Shown here one piece after another: positions 1 through 11,330 of a stretch of 64,000 nucleotides of DNA (its first letter is position 1; each line of letters starts with the position of its first letter). The DNA lies in the NCBI GenBank assembly GCA_965153355.1, contig OZ231128.1, forward strand, positions 7,316,001 through 7,380,000, read 5' to 3'. The notes beneath the pieces are model-generated. The model was not told the DNA's origin and searched no databases. It saw only the letters and a list, made by a program, of their open reading frames with translations. Origin of the DNA: Flaccisagitta enflata. Taxonomy: Eukaryota > Chaetognatha > Sagittoidea > Aphragmophora. A program made the position numbers and the translations under genes.

Positions 1-110
1 TTTTGGGTATGTGTGTTGGAAAGGGGGAAGGGGTGTGGACACTGGATGGGGGGTTGGATGCCCCTGCTCACCCGTCCACAACAATATTGTAAACCCTCAT
101 CGCTTGTTGA
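1..110 (+). repeat. A-family interspersed repeat, 3' part
   Basis: This is the right-hand end of a repeat seen again near 30.7, 33.7 and 40.1 kb. It has the block GGTTGGATGCCCCTGC, then CACCCGTCC, a CAATATTGT-like core and a terminal CGCTTGTT. The left part, which would carry the GTCCGTCGG-rich block, lies outside the window. No coding capacity is evident. Confidence 0.6.
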
Positions 111-455
111 TAAAAACAAGGCCGATTACACGGCTACCCAAGTTCCGAGTGGGTGGGCAAGGATTGTAATAAACAAGGCCGGATACACGGCCAAAACCAG
201 TCGCGGACGGCTGGGCAGGGGCGAGAATGCGCGTTTTCAACTCGAGCGTGACGGACGGACGGACCAACGGACCAACGGACGGACAAAGCCTCTTTGAGAG
301 TCGCTTGTCCGCGACTATAAAAGGCAAATCATGTATTTGGGCAGGAGCAGTGACGCAAAAATTACCTGTACACGCCGAAACAGTAATGTGACTGACCGAC
401 TGACGGACGGATGGACATAGCAGGGTGTAGAGTCGCGTAGCATGCGACAGAAAAT
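111..455 (-). repeat. Tandem B-family repeat fragments
   Basis: Two adjacent fragments begin with AACAAGGCCG-ATACACGGC and end in GGACGGACGGAC runs. The second closes with GTAGAGTCGCGTAGCATGCGAC, like the minus orientation of the B repeat at 35073-35282. Open frames here are accidental products of the repeat. Confidence 0.5.
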
Positions 456-501
456 ACTCGTCCCAGGAAAGAAAAAATTACTTCACCTTATCTTATGAGT
501 A

Positions 502-1151
502 CACTTTTTTTTTTTATAAGCACGCACTTTTTTCGGCCGAGGCTGAGCGTGCTCAGCAAAATCTCATTTTTGAGGTTGAAATGTGCTTAAATGCGTGCTT
601 ATCATTTATTTGTAAGTAATCATCACATTCAGTATAGATCAAAGTACACAGTAGGGTGTAGGAAACAGTATAGCATAGAGTATTATTCAAAATAGAATAA
701 AGTATAGTATAAAATACTGTAATGAATGTATTTTGTATAAAAAAATATACATGACATTGTCCTACTTTCAGTTTCATATAAACTATGGAATGAGATTAAT
801 AATTTGATTTCATATAAACTTTTTTTAGATTTTAAGTGTTATTTTATATCATGATATATTATGATACTATGATATTTTTAAATATCATTAGAAATTCAAT
901 TATTTCTATCAGTATCAAAATCCTGAATGTACTGACAGATTGATGTTATAGATAATTTTAATTTCTTTCAAGGTTTCCATTGGTTTTTGAGAAATGCTAA
1001 CTAAAAATTGACGTACTTTCGGAAATTCACCAAAAATTTTTCTTGAAACAGAAATCTCAGCCTGGAGTGTGCTTAGCAATGTGCTTAGATTTTCCCAATA
1101 TCTGAGGCTGGGCGTGCTTATAAACGAGGTGCTTATATAAAAAAAAAAGTG
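502..1151. mobile_element. TA-flanked MITE (CACTTTTTT ends)
   Basis: The element starts CACTTTTTTTTTT-ATAAGCACG and ends with the inverted counterpart ATAAAAAAAAAAGTG. It is flanked by TA on both sides (500-501 and 1152-1153). Inner copies of GAGGCTG-GCGTGCT extend the inverted repeat. TA duplication with short inverted ends is typical of Tc1/mariner-type non-autonomous elements. A shorter element with matching termini lies at 15135-15563. No transposase frame is present. Confidence 0.6.
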
Positions 1152-1178
1152 TACTGGTTTCTGTTACAAACACATACC

Positions 1179-1188
<10 letters not shown>

Positions 1189-1230
<42 letters not shown>
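1189..1230 (+). repeat. (CA)n microsatellite at a splice acceptor
   Basis: A pure CA run of about 21 units ends directly in the AG at 1230-1231 that I take as the 3' splice site of the first visible exon. No normal polypyrimidine tract separates it from that AG. Confidence 0.8.
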
Positions 1231-1231
<1 letters not shown>

Positions 1232-1774
1232 CGCCGAGACGGGGTTGTTCGCTCTCCCTCACCGTCATCCCCGCCACCTCACCAACCTCTGCAGCTTCAA
1301 CTTCATTCATTGCAGCATCATCAGCAATCTCTGCAGCATCATCTTCCTCCATCCCATCAAGCATCGCCTTCTTCTTTGTCCCTTCATTCTCCGCATTTGC
1401 CGCAACATCGAACTTCGTCGCCAATCGCGCTTCCTCCTCCTCCTCCTCCTCGATTTGGTCGTCAAGTTTCATCTTCATCGTTGCATCACGAATCTCTTCC
1501 TCCTCATCCTCTTCCTTCTCCTCATTCTCCTCTTCCTTCTCCTCCTCCGTCAACTCCTCCTCCATCATTGAGAGCAGTCATGGGATTCGGACATCTCACT
1601 TCCGGTCAATCACTGAAAGACCCCGTCCATCCTGCAATCGCCGCATCCTCCTCAGCATCCGCATCCTCCTCAGCATCCACATCATCCTCAGCAACCGCTT
1701 CTGCGGCCGCAGACGCGTCTTTGAACATTCATGATCGAGTCCTGTCTTTGATAAAACCAAACCCTGAACATGTG
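1232..1774 (+). CDS. Low-complexity protein gene, first visible exon
   Basis: This is the first of four phase-compatible exons of one gene (1232-1774, 2234-4263, 4513-4920, 9886-11197). Together they give about 1430 residues ending in a stop. The frame is open from the AG after the CA run and continues to a donor GTAATG at 1775 (phase 0). The encoded stretch is rich in Pro, Ser, His and Gln, with a six-proline run and an Ala/Ser block near its end. It has no credible initiator, so earlier exons lie left of the window. No folded domain is recognisable; the composition suggests a disordered regulatory or transcription-associated protein, which is inference only. The 5' boundary is the weakest point, since the acceptor rests on the CA repeat and an unbroken frame. 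A start further upstream in another exon cannot be excluded. Confidence 0.5.
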
Positions 1775-2233
1775 GTAATGTACAACATTTAATGCAATTT
1801 GTGGTAATGAAAAGCATTGAATCATGAATATACAGTTGAGCTTCACCAGAGCGCATTTCAAGGGACTGAGCAAAATTATGCGTTATGTTAAAGCTGCTTT
1901 ATTGCCAATATAGAATTAATTACAAAATCTTTCATGGGATCGTACGTTGCATGCATTATAGACGGGCATGCCTTTAAAGAGGGTGCGCCCTAGCAGTGCT
2001 CCACTGTATATTGAGCGATGAAGAGACTAAGAGTTGACAAAATTTCTGTAAAAAAATGACTCTTTGTGACAAAAATCACTCATCTGACAAAAAATGATAC
2101 TTAGTGACACAAAATGATATTTTGTGATATAAATGACACTTGACATGAATTTCTGTTGAGACTCATCGTCTATCTATCTCTCTCCCCGGTCTATCTCTTC
2201 CGCCCCCCTCTATTTCTCCCCCCTCTCTCTCAG

Positions 2234-2684
2234 GCCCATTCAAGTCACACGACGACTTTGTTTCGACGCGACTCGGGAAATCCAAAATCGCGTCATGATC
2301 TACTCCAGCAGCAGCAACAACTGCAACAACAGCAGCCGCAACAGCAATTTCAACAGCCTATCAATTCTCGAGTTGAAAATGCCAGTGCTTTCCCTTTGCT
2401 TTTGTCCGCCAGCAAGTTTATAGAATCTCGCGACAAAATGACTGATCCCAATAAATCCATCACCTCAGAAGATGTCACTTCCCTTTCAAAATCCGTCACC
2501 TACGACGACGTTTCCCCTTCTAATTCACCAACTCCCACTCAGGCAGCTTCCTGCCAGCTGTCACTTCCCGCTCAGTCAGCATCCTCTCAATTATTACCTT
2601 CTCCTTCTTCGGCGGTGAGACATGGCCCAAACTTTATATCACCCAAAGCGGGATTTGCGGGACTGCAGTTGTCAAAGTGGCAGC

Positions 2685-2742
<58 letters not shown>

Positions 2743-4263
2743 GCTACACCAACAATTAGCGACGCGGCATAATGAACAATTTCGAGACGAAGAGTCAAGA
2801 AGTAATCCTCCTAGTTTCATAAAAGAAGAAAGATGCGGCGAACCAATCAGCCCAAATGGTTCCTCCACATCACCTCAAGATATCGTTCATCGAGTGAAAA
2901 GGACTTGGTCAATCCCGCGTCGAAGTTCATCGCCCGAAGCAGATCATTCACTGTCTCCATCTCGAAGGTATGATCGACTACCTCCATCACTAACAAATCA
3001 TGAGCAACCCTCGCCGCATCTTCCTCCCATAGAACAGAAATGGAATTCAACCCATGGAGGAGGAGGCGCAGGAGGAAGTGGTGATCCACCGCCATCCAGT
3101 CATGGATCATCTTCACCCACGGCTGACGCTGTGTTTGAAGATGAAGACCGTCATCTGCAAACTTATCATACTTCGAATCATCAATCCATTCCTGCAGATG
3201 TTGAATCTTTTGTCATCAAACCAAATTCCCATCCCAATGATGCACGATCCAGAGATGACCTCAAATCTAATGACGCACGATCCAGAGATAGCATACGATC
3301 AGATGATGCACGATCCAGAGACAATTTCCAGCCAGAAGTAGTAACGAATTATGGTCATAAAAAGTTCCATGCTCTAAGACGCCAATCAAGTGGCATTCAA
3401 TCAACCAGCACCCAACTAAATGGCACTGGGCCAGCTGGCATGGGGCACAGCACTGGGTTAGCTGGCACAGGGCACGGCACAGGGCTAGCTGGTGTACCAC
3501 CATCGAAAGAAAAAGCGACGGAACATGGGTCCAGTGACATCGAAAAAGAGCCCAAATCGATGGCAGCTACTTCCGAGTGTGGCAGAGGAAGAACAACGAG
3601 CAATGATGAAAGTGGCATGGATGATGAGATAGACGACAGTGGAAATGGAAGCGTCAATTCGCAAAGAAGCGCCAACTCTCTAAGAAGCGTCGATGAAAGC
3701 GATTTCAGCGATCATGATCATCCTCAAACCACTCAAATGACAACGACAATGATCCTGCAAACCGCTTCTCAAAGACGGGAGGAAAGAGAACGCTTGATGC
3801 TGTTAGCTCGATCAACCGCACTCCCTAAAATGAATACTTCTTCTTCATCGTCGTCGGTTTTGTCATCATCGTCATCGTCTTTGTCATCCCCATCAGACGC
3901 CAGAGAAATTGGTGGTGACATTCAAGGTGACATTCAAGGTGACATTCAACCACCAGCGAGAAAATACCGAAGCATCAGTCTTGATGTCTCCTCATCCGGA
4001 GCCGCAGCTGTAATTGGCGCAAGTTTGGAGAAAGACTCCATTCATCAACAGCATCATCAACAGCAGTTTCGGAGGTGGAGCCAGCCCTCCAAGTCGTCGG
4101 ATAGTTGGGAGAGGGCGCGAGGTACTAAAGGGGCATCAGTGGTGACAGCGGCGGCTGCGGGTGTGGCGGCTGCGGTGGCTGAAGATGCCATGAAAGATTT
4201 CCGAATTCACAAAATGGTTGGCGTGGAGAAATTAACTCGGCATAGTCCAATCGCCTCCGCGCA
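2234..4263 (+). CDS. Low-complexity protein gene, large Gln/Ser-rich exon
   Basis: The acceptor is a textbook pyrimidine tract ending CTCTCTCAG at 2233. The donor is a perfect GTAAGT at 4264, and the exon ends in phase 2. It encodes about 677 residues: Gln blocks early, a pure CAA-coded run at 2681-2743, a thrice-repeated NDARSRD-type unit near 3240-3320, GTGLAG repeats near 3420-3490, and Ser runs near 3840-3890. Two segments fit the basophilic/14-3-3 pattern R-x-x-S-x-P: RTWSIP near 2905 and RRWSQP near 4070. An acidic Ser/Asp stretch lies near 3610-3720. Phosphorylation-dependent control is therefore plausible but unproven. No catalytic or DNA-binding domain is visible. Frame continuity across 2 kb and clean splice sites make this a real exon with high likelihood; the protein family is not recognised. 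Confidence 0.75.
2681..2743 (+). repeat. Coding (CAA)n tract
   Basis: Twenty or so glutamine codons, almost all CAA, lie within the large exon. The purity implies length polymorphism by slippage, unlike the mixed CAG/CAA Gln blocks near 2305-2360. Confidence 0.9.
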
Positions 4264-4512
4264 GTAAGTTTCCAGCATGTCACAATTCATATTATCAAGT
4301 TTACAAATAATAATAATTTTGAAAGGCCCACGATTCACACCCCAATTTCTGTCAAGAGAAAAATGTGTCTGCTAACGTTTCCTATATGATATATGTCCTT
4401 ATCCATCAGCTTGTTTGTTTTTTAACTCTTTACCTAAAGTTTTTTGTTTTATCTCATTATTAGTTTTCAAAAAGAAAATAAAGTATTCCCTATTTCCTTT
4501 TGTCTTCCTCAG

Positions 4513-4920
4513 ATCCTTGACGCGCGATTTATGCACCGACAATCAACTCTACTCGCGAGCGTTTCCCGACCCTTACTCCTCCTCCTCCTCATCATCTTCC
4601 TCCCCACGCCAGCTGGACCGGTCATCAACCATGATAGACAGACTGACGGACCAATCTCCCTTAACGACGGACAGATTGACGGAGCGACCTTTCTTAACGA
4701 CAGACAAACCGGCCGTGACTGCGGCTATTGTCTCTCATTTCGAAAGACAACACCAAAACCAGTGGCAAATAATGAGTGATTCAGCATCAGTGGTCGCTGT
4801 TACGGCAGCCCATCCAGCCGCGGCCTCCTCCTCCTCCTCCGCCGCCGCCGCTAATTCCTCCTCTTCAGCTACCACCGGTCAAACATCCCAGATTTACAAT
4901 CAAAATAATCAAAAACCCAG
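4513..4920 (+). CDS. Low-complexity protein gene, third visible exon
   Basis: The acceptor is TTGTCTTCCTCAG at 4512. The first base completes a glutamine codon from the previous exon, and the donor is AG|GTCAGC at 4921. The phase (2 in, 2 out) matches both neighbours. The exon encodes about 136 residues: a Ser run, a triple DRLT repeat around 4640-4690, an Ala/Ser-rich segment, and Asn/Gln-rich sequence at the end. The intron before it is only 249 bp. If the donor were not used, the frame would run about 50 bases further to a stop at 4970, which would be a shorter alternative 3' end. Confidence 0.65.
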
Positions 4921-5104
4921 GTCAGCCTCAACTCAGTCTTACCTTTTGAGCTGCTTCTTGTCAAATATCTAGATACATTTTAGCCTATTACGTCATATGA
5001 TATAGTGCGGCTAAAACGCAAACAGAAACACAGCGCAATCTATAGTGGAAATATGTAACATTAGTTCCCCAAGGAAAAACCCAGTAAATAAAACAGTTGC
5101 ATAA

Positions 5105-5592
5105 GCATTAGATGGTCAGCGGTACCCTTGCCCTGCTTACGTAGGTTGTGCTTATAGTTGTAGGGGGAGCAGGGCAGCGGCCCCGAAGGGGTCAATGACC
5201 TATGCTTTCACACAGGGGGATTTTCTCCGTCTTTTTATCCTCCTCCTTTGTAAACCCCCCCCCCCCCCACCTCCAGGCTCATATCTCAGCCTCGAGGCCC
5301 ACATCCCAGCTCTAAGGCTCAAATCCCAGTTTTGCAGCCCAAATCCTTCAAGGCTGGGACTTAGGCCTTGAAGATGAGCTTTTGTCCTTAAAATGGGATT
5401 TTGGCCTTGAGGTTGGGATTTGGGCCTCAAGACTAGGATTTGGGCCTCAAGGCTGGGATAAGAGCCTCAAGGCTGAGGTATGGGCCTGGAGATGGGGGGG
5501 GGGGGGTACAAAGGAGGAGGAGGAGAAGAAGAAGAAAAAAATCCCCCTGTGTCAAAGCATAGGTCATCACTCCTTCAGGGCTGCTGCCCAAC
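5105..5592. mobile_element. M-family element, copy 1
   Basis: The left end is the long type, with GATGGTCAGCGGTACCC about 70 bp before GGGCAGCGGCCCC. The right end is the short type, closing with GGGCTGCTGCCC. The inverted ends carry GACCTATGCTTTCACACAG and its complement. Between them the minisatellite flips orientation (AAATCCCAGC on the left, GGGATTTGGGCC on the right), so the whole copy is a large imperfect palindrome. C- and G-homopolymers border the minisatellite. It lies in the intron 4921-9885. Confidence 0.7.
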
Positions 5593-5735
5593 GAGTCTGG
5601 AAATCCCCATGGAACAGCCCTGATGTCTTCAATTAAAAACGATGGATCGTCAAACAAATGCCTTAACAACAGACCAACCAACCAACTGACCAACCAACCG
5701 ACCAACAGACACAGCCAGTTATAGAGATGCTTTTT

Positions 5736-6600
5736 GTCCGCGACGGAATATCATTCCGACGCGGACTATAATTCAAGGCGGGTGGGTGTCGTCGTCGTCG
5801 TCGTCGTTGTCGTTGTAACGGATTTTAAAAAATGGATAACTTTTTTATGCTTTGACCGATTTGGTTCATATTTGGTGGGAAGTTGTGCTAGGGTAAGGCG
5901 CTTTACATCCTATCCGATTTTTGTGATCTGACCAACCCAACCGGCCCAACCAGCCTACCGGCCTAAAAGTGAAAAACGTGCATAACTTTGGCATTTTTCA
6001 ACCGATTTGGCTGAAATTTGGTATGGAGTCTCTAAATGGAAGGCCTCAACATATGTATATGATTTATATGCATTTGAGCATGCTAACCGGCCAAACCGAC
6101 CTACCACCCAACCAGCCAACCGGCCTAAAAGTGAAAAACTTGCGTAACTTTGTCATTTTTCAACTGATTTGGTTGAAACTTGGTATGGAGTCTCTAAATG
6201 GAAGGACTCAGCATATGCAAACTATTTATCCTGTTAAACCAGCCTACCACCCAACCAGCCTACTGGCCTAAAAGTGAAAAACGTGCATAACTTTGGCATT
6301 TTTCAACCGATTTGGCTGAAATTTGGTATGGAGTCTCTAAATGGAAGGCCTCAACATATGTATATGATTTATATGCATTTGAGCATGCTAACCGGCCAAA
6401 CTGACCTACCACCCAACCAGCCAACCGGCCTTAAAGTGAAAAACTTGCGTAACTTTGTCATTTTTCAACTGATTTGGTTGAAACTTGGTATGGAGTCTCT
6501 AAATGGAAGGACTCAGCATATGCAAACTATTTATCCTGTTAAACCAGCCTACCACCCAACCAGCCTACCAGCCTGAAAGTAAAAAACGTGCATAACACTG
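5736..6600 (+). repeat. Satellite with 305-bp higher-order unit
   Basis: A start block TCCGCGACGGAATATC-ATTCC and a GTC trinucleotide run lead into tandem monomers of about 150 bp, each containing GCATAACTTTGGCATTTTTC-like and GGTATGGAGTCTCTAAATGG cores. Two alternating monomer types form a 305-bp dimer (5969-6271 and 6274-6576), whose two copies are almost identical. Both dimers are open for 100 codons because the length keeps frame. Related monomers recur at 21595-22830. Confidence 0.8.
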
Positions 6601-7204
6601 CTATCAACCTGCTGGCTATTGTTTATTCAAAAATTGATTATCTCAAAATATTACTTCATTTCATGTGAGGTTTTTTACCATGCTTCTGATGATCAACAAT
6701 TTGCTTTACTCATGGGCTGCATCTTCAAATCACCTCCATGCTTGTGTATATCACTCATTTGTGTGGGTATTTAGTTCACTGCATATCTATATTACAAGGT
6801 AAGTCTAATACCTTCAACGTCAAAAAATTGCCTGTCATGTTATTGAATGTATTTTTTGAAAATTTACTGGTAAGTTTTTTTATTGCCACATATTTTAAAC
6901 CGAATCTGCCATTAGTCAATATACGTTTGATCTATCGCAATACCGTGTCAACAATTTAAAGATTTTTCAAAAAGTAAGACATTCATGCAAAAAGTTAGTT
7001 ATATTTTTTCATACATCTGTTGTCTTTTGCGCCAACGTTTATCTAAAATTCTTATTTTTCGCAAAAAATTCCGTCGCGGACCCAATTACTGTTCAGATTT
7101 TTCGCACCTTAAAATTAGAGTTTAAAAATCCCTGGCTTTATCCCCCTTTAAACGTCTGTGAGAAAATGATCTGGGGGTAAAGTGGGGCATGTCCCCATTG
7201 AGTT

Positions 7205-8240
7205 TTGTTGTTAGTTGCGTGCACTCGACTCTACAACCCTCTTTTTCAGTCCATTGGTCTGTTCGTCCGTCGGTCGGTCCGTCAAACTTTACTTTTGGGC
7301 AGCGGCCCCGAAGGGGCCGATGACCTATGCTTTCACACATATGGGAAACTTTCTCCTTCTCCTCCTTCTCCTTCTTCTTCTTCTCCGTCCCCCCCCCCCT
7401 GTCGAGACCCAAATCCTAGTCTCGAGGCCCTAATCCTAGTCTCAAGGCCCAAATCCTAGCCTTGAGGCTCAAATCCCAGCCTCAAAGCTCAAATCCCCGC
7501 CTCAAAGCTCAAATCCCAGCCTCAAAGCTCAAATCCATGCCCCAAAGCTCAAATACAGCCTCGAGGCTCAAATCTCAGCCTTGAGGCTCAAATCTCAGCC
7601 TAAAGACACAAACCCAAGCCTCAAAGCTCAAATCCCAATCTCGAGGCTCATATCCCAGTCTATAGGCTCAAATCCCAGCCTTAAGGCTCAAATTCCAGCC
7701 TCAAGGCTAAAATCCCAGCCTCAAGGCCCAAATCCTAGCCTCAAGGCTCAAATCCCAGCCTTGAGGCTCAAACCCCAGCCTTGTAGCTCAAATATCAGCT
7801 TGAGGCTCTAAATCCAGCTCCTAGGCTCAAATCCCAGCCGCAAGCCTCATATCCCAGCCTCCAGGCCCTAATTCCAGCCTTAAAGCTCAAATACAAACAG
7901 CATAGGTCATCGGCCCCTTTGGGGCCGCTGCCCCTCTAACCACCTCACACCATCATACACTCACATAGGGGCAACGGGTACCGCTGACCATCTAACGCTT
8001 TTGCGACTATTTGTATTACTTTCAGTGATTTATAGTCATTTTAGGCATTCTAAGTCATTCTTAGTCAATCTAAGTCATTTAAAGTCATTTTAAGTTATAT
8101 GGAGTCACTTAAGTCCATTAGGTCAATTTAATCATTTAAGTTATTTTACATTATTTTATATATTTTTAAGTCTTCTCAAGTCATATATGGTCAATTTCAG
8201 CCAACTTTAAGTTATCTATGTCCCGCACGCGAATTAAAGG
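7205..8240. mobile_element. Composite B+M element, copy 1
   Basis: A B-type start (TTAGTTGCGTGCACTCGAC, then GTCCGTCGGTCGGTCC and CTTTACTTTT) runs straight into the short end of an M element at 7293. The M minisatellite covers about 7400-7890 (units like CAAATCCCAGCCTCAAGGCT). The long M end follows: GGGGCCGCTGCCCC, then ACGGGTACCGCTGACCATC to about 8003. A degenerate AAGTCATT array runs to 8218, then a B-type end CCCGCACGCGA. It sits in the low-complexity gene's last intron. Confidence 0.65.
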
Positions 8241-8436
8241 TGTTTTTAATCACAAACAGTAAATCCCCGTAAGAAAAGCCCCATTGTCCCTTGTAAAAAA
8301 TAGCAAGAATATAGAATTTTTTTGACATACAATTGATACAAAAGAAAAATGAACTGGGGATTCCCCGGGGATTTCCCAGGGGATTCCCCAAGATTAGACT
8401 TTGATATTTTTTAGCAAACCCCTGGTTCACTTTTAA

Positions 8437-8626
8437 CAAAGCCAGATACACGGCTACCCTAGTCGCGTGCAGTTGGGCAGGAGCAGTACTGGAGAAGGTC
8501 TCTAGGGCATCTGGGAAGGAGCTGTACACTCAAAAAGCTAAAAAACGCCAAAAAATAAAAAGGGGACCGACCAGCCAACAGACCGACATAGCAGGTTGTA
8601 GAGTCGCGTAGCACGCAACTAAAAAT
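8437..8626 (-). repeat. B-family interspersed repeat
   Basis: On the plus strand it runs from AACAAAGCCAGATACACGG to GTAGAGTCGCGTAGCACGCAACTAAAAA, i.e. minus orientation. The terminal sequence can fold into a hairpin. The function is unknown; no RNA polymerase III boxes are evident. Confidence 0.65.
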
Positions 8627-8639
8627 AAAGTGAACAAGG

Positions 8640-9652
8640 ATTGTAAGGGGGAAAAGCCCGGGGGACTAATATCTTTACAGATAGCGCTGTAAGAAAGACA
8701 GACAAATTGGACGGACGTATACGGGTGGACAAACCTTTTTTAGCGATGTGAGAATGTATCTTAAAGTGGGGCTTGAAATGATATCGCTTGTCGCGTGAAA
8801 CACTTCTGATTTTGCTCTGAAATCGAATTCAACTGCGTGTAAGATAGTGCCACGACGGCCTAACGCCAGCTTCTGTAATCGCGCGAGTGGCACCTATGGA
8901 TAGAGCGCGTTGATTAGCTTTGGATTTCGTCCAAAAAACAACTGATCAAAGCGACACTGATTTTTAATATCAAATTTACAAACATGACATTGGACACAAT
9001 CTCTTGTTCATGCGTTCAGAGTTAAAGTCCAGGGACTTAAAGGTCAACTTAAGAGTAGGATTTCAATTTCTTTTTTAAGCTGAAGTATTTCATTGATATG
9101 ATGGTCATTCTTTTTTTCATCAATGTCACTCATCAGGTTCGGAAGATATTTCACTTTTCACTCTAGATCTATTTCCTTACTCGGATGAAGACATATGTAA
9201 AGGTGATTTTTAAGGTGCAGTTTTCCTTGTCATCATTGCTGTCTCACTATACTGTGACGAGTTACGCACAGGTATCACCTCTCACCAAAACATTTTTTTT
9301 TCATGGCGCTATATTGCAAGACAGCCTACTGCATGCAGTGGGATTCACATTTGGTAAAGAAATGCACTCTCTGCTCATCTGTGTATCTGTCGGTTTATTT
9401 TTTTTCTTGATTTTAGTCAGTCTCTCTGTCTTTCTTGGCGCGCAATGATACATTGGAAGATCAACTCTGACTAAGAAATAATTTCAGTGGAGATGAGTTT
9501 TAAAAAAAAGTCGTAGGATAAGTGTTGCTTTTTTTCTCTACATTTTAAATAAGAAAAGTTTGTAAAACATCTAAACCAGCAATGCTGAACATTTTTCATT
9601 ATCACAATTTTATTCAGCGTCCTCACTTTACTCAGAAAACTTAAAATGCATT
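8640..9652. other. Intron sequence without recognisable features
   Basis: AT-rich intron sequence of the low-complexity gene. One 87-codon frame at 9185-9448 (plus) has an ATG and hydrophobic segments, but it lacks splice signals or repeat support and I do not call it. I see nothing else here. Confidence 0.5.
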
Positions 9653-9885
9653 ATGAACGAGCTTTTTAATCCCCGCGGTTTTCGCCGCCTACTTAAAGGA
9701 GCCTTCGTGGGTGGAAAATATACACAGGTTAAAAAAAAAAGGAAATTGAACCTTTGGATAAAAAACCTAAAGCAAAAATGGTGTGAGATCGAAACTGAAA
9801 TGTACTTGTCTCAATTTCTGATCTCCTTATTATTCATTTCTTCCTTTTTATATTCATCTCATATACATCTTATCTTCATCTTCAG

Positions 9886-11197
9886 TATGGATCCGAGTTC
9901 CGTGCCACTCAACTTATCAAAACTCGAACCTTCCGCAGCATCAGCCCTCACTCCGACATCTGTTGCATTAGTCCGCACTCCGACATTTGTAGTATCAGCC
10001 CTCACTCCGACATCTGTAGCATCAGTCCGCACTCCGACATCTGCAGCATCAGTCCTCACTCCGACATCTGTAACATCAGTCCGCACTCCGACATCTGTAG
10101 CATCAATCCTCACTCCAACTAGAACCTCATTTTCATCTGCAGCGTCCACCATCACTCCTACTAGAAACTCATTTCCGCCACCTGTTCCCCCATCTGCGAC
10201 CCACAAGTTGTCAACGAGGCCATCGACAACCGAGGACGAGCAGTTGGAGGAATCCTCACTAAGTCACTTGACGCGTTGGTCAACATCATCAACGTCCTGT
10301 CGGCCACGCTCGTCGACGCACTCATCTTCGTCATCTTCGTCATCCTCATCATCAACATCCTCGACTGCACAACCATTTTCCAACACTTTGAATCAAGATC
10401 AACACTTAATTTTAACTCATGAAAGTGTTGCACATGAAGTCTCACTAAATCAATCGCAATTCCCAGTCGAAATGGACAATTTGCATAGAAAACATTTACA
10501 ACAACAAGAACAACAGCAACAACAACTAAAACCCAGTAACATTACCTCTTCCCACCATTTGGCGGGTAATTTACACGAACTTCGTCCTAACACCGCAGAA
10601 CTTGTAATGAAAACCGGAGATCAGTCTCTACCTTCACCATTACCTTCCCCAGTAAAACCCGAGTACAACCAGTCTCTTCCTCATGATTACCACCATCACA
10701 TTGATGATAGTCAATCATTCAAATCGATCAATCAATCGATAAATTTCAAGCGGTCACCTCCCGATCAACACCTCCCCATCTCGGACCATCATCCTCATAA
10801 GAAACAACATTATCATCGTCTCAAATCCAACCCAAATCAATGCCCTAGACAACAACAACAACAACAACAACAACAACATCACCATCCCACGTCTTCAAGG
10901 CTGCATGGGGAACCGCATCCCTCCAACGACTCCCACCACGACCACATCACTTCCATGCAGCTCCTCAACAACCGCGTCATTGACGCATCCAAACGTTATT
11001 ATAAAAGCAATCACGTCGATGACGCATCCATCATTTCTTATAAAAGCAATCACGTCAATGACGCATCCACGCTTTCATATAAAAGCAATCATGTCGACGA
11101 CAACTTGAAACGTCTCAAATCCCACCTCGAAAAAAGTCCCACCGAATCGGTTAATATTGAAGCAGACACTACGGCTCGAGACGAGAACATCTCATAG
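9886..11197 (+). CDS. Low-complexity protein gene, terminal exon
   Basis: The acceptor CATCTTCAG ends at 9885. The first base T joins the AG of the previous exon to make Ser, followed by MDPSSVPLNLS. PLNLS matches the consensus of CtBP corepressor-binding motifs (PxDLS-type), suggestive of a transcriptional regulator but not proof. Next come five to six imperfect LTPTSVASVRTPT repeats (9945-10120), Ser and Gln/His blocks, and three 17-residue repeats with the core YKSNHVDDAS (10985-11105). The stop is TAG at 11195. No clear polyadenylation signal was picked out immediately downstream. The 4965-bp intron before this exon carries several mobile elements. An independent gene starting at the internal ATG at 9887 is the alternative reading. 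Confidence 0.65.
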
Positions 11198-11330
11198 GGA
11201 TCATACGTCTTTTTACAATCAAATAATCTATCATCTATTCCATCATTTTCCATGTAAAACTATATTGCTGGGTTCTGTGTTAAATTCATTGAAACGCAAA
11301 AGATATAGAACCTAAATTCTTATTAAGGTA

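Noticed and set aside
5969-6576. Two nearly identical 100-codon genes
   Set aside because: They are the two copies of the 305-bp satellite dimer.
9185-9448. 87-residue hydrophobic frame in the intron
   Set aside because: No repeat, splice or homology support; probably chance.
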